A stretch of 64,000 bases of DNA from Methanobrevibacter sp. V74. GTDB lineage: Archaea > Methanobacteriota > Methanobacteria > Methanobacteriales > Methanobacteriaceae. Numbering within the stretch: position 1 is the first letter of the stretch; each line of letters begins with the position of its first letter. The DNA is taken from assembly GCF_963082495.1 (NCBI RefSeq), contig NZ_CAUJAN010000004.1:266001-330000 (forward strand), written 5' to 3'. A program made the position numbers and the translations under genes. The notes under the pieces are model-generated. The model saw only the letters and a program-made list of their open reading frames with translations, ran no database searches and was not told the DNA's origin. Below, in pieces: positions 8,292 to 17,447 of the stretch.

Positions 8292-9974
8292 ATGTCAGAA
8301 TCAGAACATCGAATGATAGAAATCTTAAGAATTCTTGCAAAACAAGAAAAACCTACAGGATCTAAGTTAATTGCTGATGAGTTAAAAGAGAAAGGTTTTG
8401 ATTTAGGTGAACGTGCTGTCAGATATCACATGCAAATTTTGGATGAAAAAGGATATACTGAAAAGAAAGGTTATTCTGGAAGAATAATAACTGATTTAGG
8501 TCGTGCCAAGCTTGAAAAAGGATTAATTTATGATCAAGTTGACTTCATTTACTCAAGATTTGAGGAAATGATATATTTGACTGACTTCTCCTATAACACA
8601 CAAAAGGGAAATGTGGTTGTCAATACCTCGACTCTTTATAATGAAGAATCGTTTAATATAATGAAAGAAATTTTCAGAAGTGGTCTTTCTGTTAGTCCTT
8701 ACGTTCATTTAAATGAAGACAAAAAAACTGGGAAAATTGATGTCACTACAATTTGCGGAACAACGATTGACGGAGTGCTTCTAAACCATGGCATTGTATC
8801 ACAACCACAATATGGAGGGCTTCTAAAAATTGAAGACAATCGCCCTATAAATTTCACAGAAATCATATCTTACAAAAAAACATCTATAAGTCCTCTGGAT
8901 GCATTTTCAAATGCTAATTTGACCTCTGTAACTGATTTAGTCCATGAAGGTAGCGGAATAATACCTGCAAACTTCAGATTAATTCCAGGAATTGCAAAAG
9001 AAAAAACAATAGACGTGATTAAACAATTGGATAGAATTGGAATAGGAGGCGTAATTGGAATATCTGATGAAGGAAAAGATTTGTTAGGCCTGCCCGTTCC
9101 CGAAGGAATGGTTGGAATAACAATAACTGGAGGCATAACTCCATTTTGTGCAATCAAAGAATCAGGTGAAGACATCCATATAAATATAGCTGAAGATATC
9201 GCGCCATTCAATTCACTAAAACCAATAACCCCAGATATCAAAAAACAGTTAGCAACACCTTCTGTTGAAAAACATCCTAAAATATCATTTTTACTTTCAA
9301 AGTCATGGAATTTAATCCAGCAAGTTAATTTTGACATGGAAAAACAAAAGGGAAAGATTATAGCTAATGTATCATTTGTTAATAAGGATGACATTGATGA
9401 AGCATTAAGGATTATGGAGGATACATACAATAACAATCCAAAATACATAAATCCTTATTTTAGACTTGTAAATCATCCGAATGATGTTAATAAAGTGGGC
9501 ATAGCTACAATCTGTAGTTTAAGTATTGATGGAATTTTAATAAACAACGGAATAATGAGCAATCCAAAATATAGCGGATTGCTTGAGTTAACCGAACCGC
9601 CATTATTCATTGAGTTAATATCATATAACGGAACGACCTTAGATCCCCATAAGATATTTTTATCAAAAAATATGACAGACATCTCAGGAAGCACAGGTCC
9701 GAATAAAATATTAGCTAGTGTAAAAGAAATTCCATATATTACAAGAGAATACACCGTGGAATTATTAAATATTTTAAATAATATCGGATTTTCAGTTTAT
9801 AAAATCGGAAAGCCAAGAGAGCTAGTTTATAATTCAAAAGTTGATAATTATAATTTTGGAGTTATAACTGGTGGGGGACTTAACTCTATTGGTGCTGTAA
9901 AAGAAAAAGGTATTGATATTGAAGTTAAAGCTATGGAAAAATTACTTCCATTTGAAAAAATGGAAAGACTGTAA
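8292..9974 (+). CDS. nrpR: NrpR, 2-oxoglutarate-responsive nitrogen repressor
   Basis: This 560-residue transcriptional repressor is the central nitrogen regulator of many methanogens. Residues 1-75 form a winged helix (MIEILRILAKQEKPTGSKL; RAVRYHMQILDEKGY). Two homologous NrpR regulatory domains follow, about 85-320 and 330-560; each has the shared patterns KGxIxxNxSxxN and CxxSIDGILxNxGI. Full-length, two-domain NrpR binds GGAA-N6-TTCC and is released by 2-oxoglutarate (known from Methanococcus). The ATG at 8292 follows GTGAGG and is preferred to the GTG at 8280. The gene shares the glnA transcript, so it should repress its own synthesis. Confidence 0.95.
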   Translation: MSESEHRMIEILRILAKQEKPTGSKLIADELKEKGFDLGERAVRYHMQILDEKGYTEKKGYSGRIITDLGRAKLEKGLIYDQVDFIYSRFEEMIYLTDFSYNTQKGNVVVNTSTLYNEESFNIMKEIFRSGLSVSPYVHLNEDKKTGKIDVTTICGTTIDGVLLNHGIVSQPQYGGLLKIEDNRPINFTEIISYKKTSISPLDAFSNANLTSVTDLVHEGSGIIPANFRLIPGIAKEKTIDVIKQLDRIGIGGVIGISDEGKDLLGLPVPEGMVGITITGGITPFCAIKESGEDIHINIAEDIAPFNSLKPITPDIKKQLATPSVEKHPKISFLLSKSWNLIQQVNFDMEKQKGKIIANVSFVNKDDIDEALRIMEDTYNNNPKYINPYFRLVNHPNDVNKVGIATICSLSIDGILINNGIMSNPKYSGLLELTEPPLFIELISYNGTTLDPHKIFLSKNMTDISGSTGPNKILASVKEIPYITREYTVELLNILNNIGFSVYKIGKPRELVYNSKVDNYNFGVITGGGLNSIGAVKEKGIDIEVKAMEKLLPFEKMERL

Positions 9975-9986
9975 TTAAATTACAGT
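9968..9986. terminator. Bidirectional stop-embedded terminator
   Basis: ACTGTAATT (9968-9976) and AATTACAGT (9978-9986) are perfect inverted 9-bp arms around one base. The nrpR stop (9972-9974) and the convergent gene's stop (9975-9977) both lie within the palindrome. Confidence 0.6.
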
Positions 9987-10265
9987 TACATCCACCTCTT
10001 CACCATTTTTAGGATAGTGAACAAATTCAATTATATCCTCTTCAACCTCATACACATCTATTTCGACAGTGGCTCCAAGATCGCTTTCTTCAAGAAGTAC
10101 CAATATCCTGAAACCTGGTTCTCCAAAATATTCGGAAAAATCAACATTTAAAATTTCTCCTTCTGCAAAAATTCTATTGTATGAAATTTCTATTTTATCA
10201 TGAATCTTTACATTTTCCTTTAAGTATTTAACTGCCTCTTCTGTTGTAAGTTCTAATTCTTTCAT
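9975..10265 (-). CDS. Small conserved-looking protein, paralogue A
   Basis: A 96-residue acidic, soluble protein without membrane segments or cysteines. It is clearly paralogous to the next gene at 10359-10649: shared patterns include the L/MTxEE start, NVKxxDxxEISYxRIFAxGE and a C-terminal EVxEDxIE-like stretch. The predicted fold is short helix then beta strands. The ATG at 10265 follows GGAG with a 9-nt spacer. It lies downstream of the fwd operon, in the same orientation. The family may be one of the uncharacterised methanogen DUFs, but I cannot name it with confidence and propose no function. Confidence 0.75.
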   Translation of the reverse strand: MKELELTTEEAVKYLKENVKIHDKIEISYNRIFAEGEILNVDFSEYFGEPGFRILVLLEESDLGATVEIDVYEVEEDIIEFVHYPKNGEEVDVTVI

Positions 10266-10358
10266 GATAATCAACTCCGATATATTAAGATATGTTTTTC
10301 AGCATATAAATGTTTGTATTTATACGAACAAAAAAATTTTAAATAAAAAAAGAACAAT

Positions 10359-10649
10359 CTAAAGAACCTCAATAATGAGTTCTTTATCGTCATGGATATG
10401 TCTCATTTCAATTAGATCTTCACCGATCTCATTAAAATCAACTTCAATAGATTGATTTAAGATTTCACCAGTTAACTGTAGGCCTACCCTAAGACCTTCT
10501 CCAGTCATTTCATCCTCTTCCGTGATCCCTAAAACTTCACCTGGAGCAAAAATACGACTATAAGAAATCTCCAAAATATCTCTCACCTTAACATTATTCC
10601 TAACATATTCAATTGATTCTTCTAAAGTCATTTGAATTTCTTCTACCAT
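10359..10649 (-). CDS. Small conserved-looking protein, paralogue B
   Basis: A 96-residue acidic protein, the tandem paralogue of the gene at 9975-10265 (same length, same NVKVRDILEISYSRIFAPGE core at about residues 21-40). It begins 40 nt beyond the fwdC stop, after the fwd terminator, so it probably has its own promoter. A hairpin follows its stop (AAAGAAC arm with one bulged base) and then T-rich sequence. The duplication keeps a conserved ISYxRIF block in an otherwise diverged pair, which marks the likely functional surface. The function is unknown. Confidence 0.75.
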   Translation of the reverse strand: MVEEIQMTLEESIEYVRNNVKVRDILEISYSRIFAPGEVLGITEEDEMTGEGLRVGLQLTGEILNQSIEVDFNEIGEDLIEMRHIHDDKELIIEVL

Positions 10650-10661
10650 AAATACCACTAT

Positions 10662-10701
10662 CTTAAAAAAAAAAAGAAAAGAAAAGGAATTATAAATTCC
10701 T
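10662..10701 (-). terminator. fwd operon terminator, stop-embedded
   Basis: On the minus strand AGGAATT pairs with AATTCCT around a 3-nt loop (10685-10701). The fwdC stop is inside the hairpin. A long T-rich tract follows (10662-10684), as expected for an archaeal terminator. Confidence 0.75.
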
Positions 10702-11553
10702 GTATTCTCTGATTGAAGTATATTCGTCGTCTAATTCACCGTAGCTAGCTAATTTTTCTTTGTTAGCTTCGGCATCTAAGTAAAGGTTGCCTTTACCATT
10801 AAGACCAATATCTCCAGTATATTTAATATATTTGCCCGGGAATGCGATTCCTTCTATTTCAGGATCAACTACAACACCGTCAAGAACAAAACCTTCAAGT
10901 AATCTTCCAAGGAATCCGTGAATAATGATGTTACCGTTTTTCATTTGTCCACCAGGCCAACGGTTTACATCACCGTCAATTTCGATAATACCTTTGGTCA
11001 TGTGGATACCGGCTAAGATATCACAGTTACCTTTAACGTGAATCCTTCCACCAGTTAAACATTCACCACATTGTTTTCCAGCATTACCTCCAACAACGAT
11101 TTGTCCACCAGTCATACCTCTCCATTCACCAATGTAAGAAGCGCCAGTAAATTCTTTGGTATTTCCTTCGATTTCAAGATAACCGCCGGACATTTCTCTT
11201 CCAGCGTGAGCTGCTGCATTACCTTTAACAAGAATAGATCCACCGGACATTTCTGCACCAACGTGTAAATCCACACTACTGTTACATACGATATTACCAC
11301 CGCTCATTTTACAACCGATGTATTTTACTCTGTTTAAATCTCCATTTAAAATCATTTCTACATCATCAGCACCCATTGCATCCCCTTCAACGGTTATTTT
11401 GAAGAAGTCAGTAATTGGGAATCTGGAGTTTCCGATAGGTACTTGATATTTTGCGAAATCGGCTTCAGTCCATGAATAAATTTCATCAGGAATTAATTCA
11501 TCAAATTCTAAAGCGATTGAAGAAGTTTTAATTTGATCAAATGTAATTGTTTT
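10690..11553 (-). CDS. fwdC: Formylmethanofuran dehydrogenase subunit C
   Basis: This 287-residue subunit is part of the Mo/W enzyme that reduces CO2 to formylmethanofuran, the first step of methanogenesis. The middle of the protein (about 75-215) consists of repeated glycine-rich beta-helix turns ([35 protein letters not shown]), the fold shared with the GltB C-terminal domain. FwdC binds subunits A and B in known structures. A GTG start at 11553 is preferred to one 12 nt upstream, because GGGGTG then sits at proper spacing. It is the last fwd gene, 14 nt after fwdA. Confidence 0.93.
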   Translation of the reverse strand, partial: KTITFDQIKTSSIALEFDELIPDEIYSWTEADFAKYQVPIGNSRFPITDFFKITVEGDAMGADDVEMILNGDLNRVKYIGCKMSGGNIVCNSSVDLHVGAEMSGGSILVKGNAAAHAGREMSGGYLEIEGNTKEFTGASYIGEWRGMTGGQIVVGGNAGKQCGECLTGGRIHVKGNCDILAGIHMTKGIIEIDGDVNRWPGGQMKNGNIIIHGFLGRLLEGFVLDGVVVDPEIEGIAFPGKYIKYTGDIGLNGKGNLYLDAEANKEKLASYGELDDEYTSIREYRNL

Positions 11554-11567
11554 CACAATAAACACCC

Positions 11568-13283
11568 CTATTTACCTTCAACGTCTATTCTAATTGGGTT
11601 GGATACGTAGTGATCGTGTACAGGATAGTTTTCCCATTTAACTGAGTAGTATTGAGTAAAGAACGGCATAATACTGTCAATGACTTTTTGTTCTTTTTGT
11701 TCCCATCCTTTTACGTTAACCCAAATGTTTTGACTTTCTTTAACTTTAACAATTTCTTTGTCTTTTACTAAGATTTGACCATCTTTAATAGTGTATTGAG
11801 CAACATCGAAACCTTTTTCGATATCAGCAGCTTGTCTAGATGGATCAATTTCATTAGGATTTATGTCATATACTGCAATGTCTGCTCTGTATCCTGGAGT
11901 AAGTGCTCCTCTGTCAGTGAATCCATAGATTTGAGCTGGAGCCGCTCTTGTAATAGTTGCAATATCATAGAAATCGTATTCTCTGTCGAGAGTTGCAAGG
12001 GTAGTTCTTTTTTCTGCCCATTTGTGAACTTCTCTGTTTTCAATCATTTCCATCCTTCTTTGATTACTCATTAACCAAGAGATAATTCTAGGATATCTAG
12101 TAAATGGTCCCGCATTAGGGTGGTCAGTAGTTAAACATACTTTCCATGGGTCATCAATATGTAAGAATAATTCTAAACCAATAGCCCATTGTAAAGTGTT
12201 AACTGGGTTTTTACCTGAGTAAATACATGGAATGATACCAGCTGCAGTTTCACATTCAATATCCTTGTTAGTCCATTTAAGACCAGATAATTTGAATAAG
12301 TCATATTCCATAGGAGCATCTGCAGTCATAGTAGTAGTTTCATCTAAAGTTACTTGACCTACGTCACAAGTAACATGATCATTTTTGTTAACATATTTAG
12401 CTATTTCTTCAGCACCAGATGCTGCATCTTTCCAACTGTTACCTGTGTAAGAGTGGAATTGTAAGTGACATACATGCATAGTTTGGTTTCTGATTTCAGC
12501 TGCTCCTGATCCTTTTTTAATGTTTTTTACAGCATCCATAGTTTCAAGAGTAGTTGGTACGTTACCAGGGTGTCCTAAGTCGTTAGGGTGAATGTGTATA
12601 GAGTGAGGTAAGTTTAACATTTCGTTTGCTTTTGCAAGTGCAATAACAACTTCTTTAGAAGTTACATCAAAGTATGGTGCTTTATCGTTGAAACCATGTA
12701 CGTTCATACCCCAACCCCATGCTTCACTTCCACATGGATTTACGATTTTAATTCCGTAACCTTTGGATATTTTTAACCATGCTGAAATAAATGCAGATAA
12801 GTCTTCAATATTATTGTCTTTAGCATATTCCAGTACAAACCAGTTGTTACCGAATAACGGCATGGCTGGGATGTCCAATTGTGGAATAGTTGCAATTTCT
12901 TCGTGAGTGTGTTTTGCTTCAAGAGGAGGCATAGCTGCTTCTACAACAGTACCGTAACCTAATCTTGAATATCTATAACCAGTTGCAGGACAACTTGGGA
13001 TGGAGAAACCAGATTCTGATCTTAATACTTTAGTTTTTTGAGTAACACCTCTTCTAGAATCTTCAGGTCTGTATAATCTTCCTACTACTAATTTAGGACC
13101 TGCAACATGTGAGTGAGGGTCAATACCTGCCGGCATGACAATTTTATCAGTAACATCTAAGACTTTAGCATCAGCGGAAACATCATCTACAATAATTCCA
13201 TCTTTAAACATGACATCTTTTTTTTCTCCGTTGATTTGATTAACAGGGTCGTAGACAATACCGTTTTTAAGAATATATTCCAT
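11568..13283 (-). CDS. fwdA: Formylmethanofuran dehydrogenase subunit A
   Basis: A 571-residue subunit of the amidohydrolase superfamily. In the known enzyme it holds the binuclear metal site that condenses formate, made at the W/Mo site, with methanofuran. Metal-ligand motifs are visible: HSHVAGPK near the N-terminus (about 60), [12 protein letters not shown] (about 230), [10 protein letters not shown] (about 270), and [10 protein letters not shown] (about 385). The start at 13283 follows GGTGAT by 3 nt and is preferred to an in-frame codon 36 nt upstream. It is 10 nt downstream of fwdB, tightly coupled. Confidence 0.95.
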   Translation of the reverse strand: MEYILKNGIVYDPVNQINGEKKDVMFKDGIIVDDVSADAKVLDVTDKIVMPAGIDPHSHVAGPKLVVGRLYRPEDSRRGVTQKTKVLRSESGFSIPSCPATGYRYSRLGYGTVVEAAMPPLEAKHTHEEIATIPQLDIPAMPLFGNNWFVLEYAKDNNIEDLSAFISAWLKISKGYGIKIVNPCGSEAWGWGMNVHGFNDKAPYFDVTSKEVVIALAKANEMLNLPHSIHIHPNDLGHPGNVPTTLETMDAVKNIKKGSGAAEIRNQTMHVCHLQFHSYTGNSWKDAASGAEEIAKYVNKNDHVTCDVGQVTLDETTTMTADAPMEYDLFKLSGLKWTNKDIECETAAGIIPCIYSGKNPVNTLQWAIGLELFLHIDDPWKVCLTTDHPNAGPFTRYPRIISWLMSNQRRMEMIENREVHKWAEKRTTLATLDREYDFYDIATITRAAPAQIYGFTDRGALTPGYRADIAVYDINPNEIDPSRQAADIEKGFDVAQYTIKDGQILVKDKEIVKVKESQNIWVNVKGWEQKEQKVIDSIMPFFTQYYSVKWENYPVHDHYVSNPIRIDVEGK

Positions 13284-13293
13284 TATATCACCT

Positions 13294-14670
13294 TTAGAGT
13301 GCGTTTGGATTTGGCACATATTTTGGAGCTACATTTGGCTCTTCTCTGAGTTTCATTACTCTTTCTTTTAATTCACGGACAATCCATTCGTCGTCACGAC
13401 AGGTTTCTGGTTTGTCGATTGCTTTTTTCATGTAGATAGGAACTCCATCCATACGATAACTGGTACCGGCACATTCTACAGCGATGAATGAACCTGGCAA
13501 TACTACATCAGCTAATTCAGTTGATGGTCCCCAGTGAATATCGATTTGAATAACTGGAATGTTAGCTAAGTGTTGGTTTGCACCATTAGGGAAATGAGCA
13601 CCTGGGTCAGCTGCAATAACCATGAAACAATCTGGTTCTTCCCTTACTAATAAATCGATAGTGTTAGTTTCTCCTAACATGTATCTTGGGTAACCTCTAC
13701 AGTAGTCAACACCGAAAGCAAAACCACATTCGAATGCCATGAAAATGTTGAATCCGTTTACGTTAAAGTGACCTCTCATTGGAGTAAGACCCCATTTACT
13801 GTATTTGTTTAAGTCCTGAACCATTTTAATAGCAATATCAATGTTTCTTTGTTTTGATAAAGTGTGGGTTAAACCTAAACCGAAGAAGAGAACACCGAAT
13901 TCCGCATTTTTCATTTCTTCTGCTAATTCGTAAATATCTTCTTTAGGAATTCCAGAAATTACATCTTGGTATAATTCTTTTCCTCTGAGAACTGCTCTAA
14001 TAGCATTGTAGAAACCGTAATCTCCGTTTTGTTCAAATCCTATCCATTTGTCAGAACATTTTGCAGTATCTGAGAATTTAGGATCCATGGTAACAACGGT
14101 TCTGTCGAATCTTCCTCTTTGTCTGAAATATCCTCTGCAGAACACAGCATATCTTGCCATGTGCCTTGGGTGAGAGTTCATAGCGTTACTTCCAGAGTAA
14201 GCAACAACATCTGCTCTGTTTTGAACTTCCCCTAAGGTTTGAATAGGGTAACCTGCATTTTGTACAGCTTGGAGAGAAGGTCCGTGACAGATAGTAGCTT
14301 GGTTATCTAATACTGCACCAATATATTCGCCTAATGCTACTCCTTCTTTCATACATTCAGTAGATGTTTCAGACCAACCGTAAAATACAGGCCTGATGGA
14401 ATTAGCAATATATTCAGCAGCTTTATCTAAAGCAGTATCCCAGTCAACTTCTTTAAGTTCTCCATTTTCATCCCTAATCATTGGAACAAGCAATCTTTGG
14501 TCCATATCTTCCATAATTTTACTTGCTCCTAATCTGCATGCGTGTCTTACAGCAACTACGTGATTATCTTTAATCAAATAATCTAAATCATCACAGTTAC
14601 AACCACAGAATGCACAAGTACAATTTTCAACAATGTAATCATAATCAGTTATAGGCGGTTCATAAGTCAT
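13294..14670 (-). CDS. fwdB: Formylmethanofuran dehydrogenase subunit B
   Basis: The 458-residue catalytic subunit of the molybdopterin oxidoreductase family. An N-terminal cluster [12 protein letters not shown] (about 16-27) with C45 binds [4Fe-4S]. The metal-ligating residue is a cysteine in ICHGPS (about 130), where some methanogens use selenocysteine. It binds bis-MGD with Mo or W and reduces CO2 to formate. The ORF overlaps the end of fwdD; ATG at 14670 (GGAG 10 nt upstream) is chosen over GTG 6 nt earlier, though either is possible. Sequence alone cannot separate W from Mo isoenzyme. Confidence 0.94.
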   Translation of the reverse strand: MTYEPPITDYDYIVENCTCAFCGCNCDDLDYLIKDNHVVAVRHACRLGASKIMEDMDQRLLVPMIRDENGELKEVDWDTALDKAAEYIANSIRPVFYGWSETSTECMKEGVALGEYIGAVLDNQATICHGPSLQAVQNAGYPIQTLGEVQNRADVVAYSGSNAMNSHPRHMARYAVFCRGYFRQRGRFDRTVVTMDPKFSDTAKCSDKWIGFEQNGDYGFYNAIRAVLRGKELYQDVISGIPKEDIYELAEEMKNAEFGVLFFGLGLTHTLSKQRNIDIAIKMVQDLNKYSKWGLTPMRGHFNVNGFNIFMAFECGFAFGVDYCRGYPRYMLGETNTIDLLVREEPDCFMVIAADPGAHFPNGANQHLANIPVIQIDIHWGPSTELADVVLPGSFIAVECAGTSYRMDGVPIYMKKAIDKPETCRDDEWIVRELKERVMKLREEPNVAPKYVPNPNAL

Positions 14671-15229
14671 GGTCACTCAACTCCTTCCATTTACGTCCAT
14701 GATAAACAGGTAATTCACCTAAAGATTCCATGTTTTCAACAACATCGTCATCTTCTTCGTCAACATATTTTTTGTATACCCATCTCATTAAATCAGCCAT
14801 GAGTAATACTTTTCTGTCTGTTTTTTCAACAGTACATTTGATTCCTTTATAAGTAGGGTCAGAACAACAGTAAGTATCGTGACTTACAATAGTGTTAGCC
14901 CATGGTCCTTTACAAATGAATACAGTTCCTTCGTGAGGTGCATCTCTTGATACTGCACAGTTTACTACTACTTCCCCAAAATCAGTTTTTACAAGTACAG
15001 TATCCCAGTTGTTTACACCTAATTTTGCCATATCTCTAGGATCCATATAACAAGTACCAGAAGCATTTTTGTATTCCTCTTTTAAAGTAGAACCTCTTTT
15101 TTTACAAGCGCCTTGGTAAATGTCAGAACCGGTGTTTAACATACATTTTAAAACATCGGTAGTTCCTTCACCAGTAATTTTTACATCAGGCACTACAGGT
15201 TTTTCTAAATAAGTATTAGCATAATACAT
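14660..15229 (-). CDS. fwdD: Formylmethanofuran dehydrogenase subunit D
   Basis: This 189-residue protein corresponds to the C-terminal molybdopterin dinucleotide-binding domain that is part of one chain in related oxidoreductases; here it complements FwdB. Typical features are [13 protein letters not shown] (about 32-44), [17 protein letters not shown] (about 62-78), and [10 protein letters not shown] (about 105). A C-terminal extension of about 50 residues (acidic DEEDDD then [12 protein letters not shown]) is longer than the usual FwdD of roughly 130 residues. GGGGGAT precedes the start by 6 nt, and its end overlaps fwdB. Confidence 0.9.
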   Translation of the reverse strand: MYYANTYLEKPVVPDVKITGEGTTDVLKCMLNTGSDIYQGACKKRGSTLKEEYKNASGTCYMDPRDMAKLGVNNWDTVLVKTDFGEVVVNCAVSRDAPHEGTVFICKGPWANTIVSHDTYCCSDPTYKGIKCTVEKTDRKVLLMADLMRWVYKKYVDEEDDDVVENMESLGELPVYHGRKWKELSDHDL

Positions 15230-15241
15230 AAATTAATCCCC

Positions 15242-15472
15242 CTATTCTAACCATATGGCATTTACTGGGCAAAACATTTGACATGTCCCACACAATTCAC
15301 ATTTATCTTTACTGAAAAGTTTAATAAATCCGTTTTCTACCATCATAATAACTTCTTCAGTCTTAGCACCATTACCACCAGCATTTTCCGGACTGATAGC
15401 AGCGTTAACAGGACATGAAATTACACAAATTCCACATCCTAAACAATTATCTTGATTAACTTTAAGTTCCAT
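15242..15472 (-). CDS. fwdG: Ferredoxin subunit G of formylmethanofuran dehydrogenase
   Basis: A 76-residue two-cluster ferredoxin. The motifs are CLGCGICVISCP (about 10-21) and CELCGTCQMFCP (about 58-69), each binding one [4Fe-4S] centre. It passes electrons between the polyferredoxin FwdF and the catalytic subunits. It sits between fwdF and fwdD with gaps of 8 and 12 nt, as expected in the fwd gene cluster. Confidence 0.92.
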   Translation of the reverse strand: MELKVNQDNCLGCGICVISCPVNAAISPENAGGNGAKTEEVIMMVENGFIKLFSKDKCELCGTCQMFCPVNAIWLE

Positions 15473-15480
15473 CGAATCAC

Positions 15481-16578
15481 CTAGTCCTTAATTGCATCTA
15501 AAGCTTCTTTCCAAGTAGTTGAGCCAATAGGTGTGTGGTCAATTTCAGTTCTTTTTACAGTAATCGCTCCGTTAGGACATGCATTTGCACATGCTTTACA
15601 TCTTACACAATATTCATCATATGCAATGATATGATCTAATCTAGAACCAGGACCAGAAGATGTGGGGAATGCTAATGCATTACAAGAACAAATATCGACA
15701 CAAGCTCCACAAGCTTGACATTTTTCTTGATCAACTTCAATAGAACCTTGGAATGGTTTTTTATGTTTTGCTGCATCGGTAGGACATACTCCTTCACACC
15801 AACCACAGAATACACAAAGTTCTGAGTCAATGACAGAGTTTCCTTTAACAACAGCTTTAGAAGGATCTAAATCATATTCTCCATAACTACAGGATCTGCA
15901 AACAGCTTTAATAGCGTTAGTAGGACAAGATTTTTTACATACTAAACAGTATACACATTTATCTTTGTCTATAACAATGGACTCTTTACCAGTTTCTTTA
16001 TCAACGACAATTGCTTCTGCAGGACATAATTCTTCACATACCCCACAATAAATACATTCATCATCATCAACTTCGATTTCACCTGTCACTAAATCTGCAC
16101 GGCTTGGTAAAACTCTATCAATGACAATAGCATCACGAGGACATGCAATTTCACATCTTTTACAGTAAATACATTCGTCATCATCAATTTTTGAGAAAGC
16201 GTTGTAATGAGGATATGCATCAATTTCTTTAATTGGTACGCCATCAATAGTTAATACTAAAGCGTCAACAGGACATAAACCACTACACATACCACATAAT
16301 ACACATTTACTTTCGTCAATGCTTATTCTTTGAACATCGAAATCCTCACGGAAGTTTTGAGCAATCTTGTCGTGACCACTGAAATAGATATCGTTGGAAA
16401 TTCTGTTACGTGCGTCGATAGCAATTGGATTTAATGTAATTGCTTCAACAGGACAAGTAAATTCACAAATTCCACATCCTAAACAAACATGATCATTGAA
16501 AGATAAGTTTCTAACTTCTTCTGCTGATCTTGTGATGTCAAAGTTGTTGTCTTTAACCTCTTTTAAATTTCTAATCAT
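15481..16578 (-). CDS. fwdF: Polyferredoxin FwdF
   Basis: A 365-residue polyferredoxin with eight CxxCxxCxxxC-type motifs, so probably eight [4Fe-4S] clusters. They start CLGCGICEFTCP (about 33), CVLCGMCSGLCP, CIYCKRCEIACP, CIYCGVCEELCP, CVYCLVCKKSCP, CVFCGWCEGVCP, CQACGACVDICS and CVRCKACANACP. In known complexes it wires the catalytic modules to each other and to electron donors. The ATG at 16578 (GGAG 7 nt upstream) is preferred to a TTG six nt earlier. It overlaps the preceding gene by 8 nt. Confidence 0.94.
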   Translation of the reverse strand: MIRNLKEVKDNNFDITRSAEEVRNLSFNDHVCLGCGICEFTCPVEAITLNPIAIDARNRISNDIYFSGHDKIAQNFREDFDVQRISIDESKCVLCGMCSGLCPVDALVLTIDGVPIKEIDAYPHYNAFSKIDDDECIYCKRCEIACPRDAIVIDRVLPSRADLVTGEIEVDDDECIYCGVCEELCPAEAIVVDKETGKESIVIDKDKCVYCLVCKKSCPTNAIKAVCRSCSYGEYDLDPSKAVVKGNSVIDSELCVFCGWCEGVCPTDAAKHKKPFQGSIEVDQEKCQACGACVDICSCNALAFPTSSGPGSRLDHIIAYDEYCVRCKACANACPNGAITVKRTEIDHTPIGSTTWKEALDAIKD

Positions 16579-17029
16579 ACTCAATCTCCAAAATTTTTAT
16601 AGAATCAGTTGGGCATTCGTCGCTACATAGCGTACAACCACAACATTGTATGGAGTCTGCATGTGCTTTCAATGATTCTAATTGAATAGCTTTCATTGAA
16701 CATGCATTTACACATAAACCGCAACCAATACAAGAATCATCTATAATTACTTCGAAATTTCTTTCTCTGCAAATATTCACAATTTTTCGACTCTGTTCTG
16801 GTTCGTCAAATATTGCCTCGGTCATATTCAAGAAATCACGTGGACATAATTCGGTTATTGTTCTTGCAACATCAATAGAGTTCCAAGATAAGTTCCTACC
16901 ATTCAAGTAATGTGATATGGTAGATCTATCAACACCTAACTCATCAGCAATCGCTTGATGACTTTCACCAGCATCCTTCAACTTGACCGCAGCCAAATAT
17001 TTAAGACCAGATGCAATATGTTTGGGCAT
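16571..17029 (-). CDS. HTH-ferredoxin fusion, first gene of the fwd operon
   Basis: A 152-residue protein joining a DNA-binding domain to a two-cluster ferredoxin. Residues 1-50 hold a Cro/resolvase-like helix-turn-helix (HQAIADELGVDRSTISHYL). Residues 95-145 carry CIGCGLCVNACS and CCGCTLCSDECP, predicted to bind two [4Fe-4S] clusters. Its position matches fwdH of Methanothermobacter. The combination suggests a redox- or iron-sulfur-sensing regulator of its own operon, an inference. The ATG at 17029 is preferred to an upstream start at 17059, which would lie inside a 17-bp palindrome at the likely transcription start. Confidence 0.85.
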   Translation of the reverse strand: MPKHIASGLKYLAAVKLKDAGESHQAIADELGVDRSTISHYLNGRNLSWNSIDVARTITELCPRDFLNMTEAIFDEPEQSRKIVNICRERNFEVIIDDSCIGCGLCVNACSMKAIQLESLKAHADSIQCCGCTLCSDECPTDSIKILEIEYD

Positions 17030-17043
17030 TTGAAAACCACCAA

Positions 17044-17060
17044 TGTGTAATGATAACACA
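17044..17060. promoter_or_regulatory. 17-bp palindrome, copy 1, at the fwd start site
   Basis: TGTGTAATGATAACACA is an imperfect palindrome matching the perfect copy at 17367-17383. A minus-strand TATA box (ATATTTATATA, 17071-17081) predicts transcription start close to 17050, so this site covers the start point, as a repressor operator would. Confidence 0.6.
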
Positions 17061-17121
17061 TATGTTTTCTTATATAAATATAGTTGCCTACTAGATTTAA
17101 GCCGAAATAATTAAATATTAC

Positions 17122-17138
17122 TGTGGGAAAACTACACA
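17122..17138. promoter_or_regulatory. 17-bp palindrome, copy 2
   Basis: TGTGGGAAAACTACACA has one perfect half (ACTACACA) and one degenerate half of the motif. It lies upstream of the fwd promoter, 78 bp from copy 1. Confidence 0.45.
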
Positions 17139-17366
17139 TTTAAAATTTTTAAAATTAATTTAATTAAATTATTTCATAAAATAAAAGTTAATTATACGTA
17201 AATCCTACTAAATAAGATAATTTAAAGTTTATAGCTATCTTAAACAAATTATAATCTTTAAATTTTTAAAAAACTAGTGAAATTACACAAAATAATTAAT
17301 ACAAAATTAACGAAAAAGTATTACAAATTCAAGGAAAATCGCCACTAATTTTTAGTTTTACCTAAA

Positions 17367-17383
17367 TGTGTAGTAACTACACA
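17367..17383. promoter_or_regulatory. 17-bp palindrome, copy 3, upstream of mobB
   Basis: TGTGTAGTAACTACACA is a perfect 8-bp inverted repeat around one base. It lies 65 bp upstream of the mobB-moaA operon start. The rest of the 418-bp divergent spacer (17030-17447) is AT-rich with no ORF. Confidence 0.6.
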
Positions 17384-17447
17384 TAAATGACATTAGAAAT
17401 TTTTAATTAATACAAACAACATAATAATGGATTAAGGGGAGTTGAAT

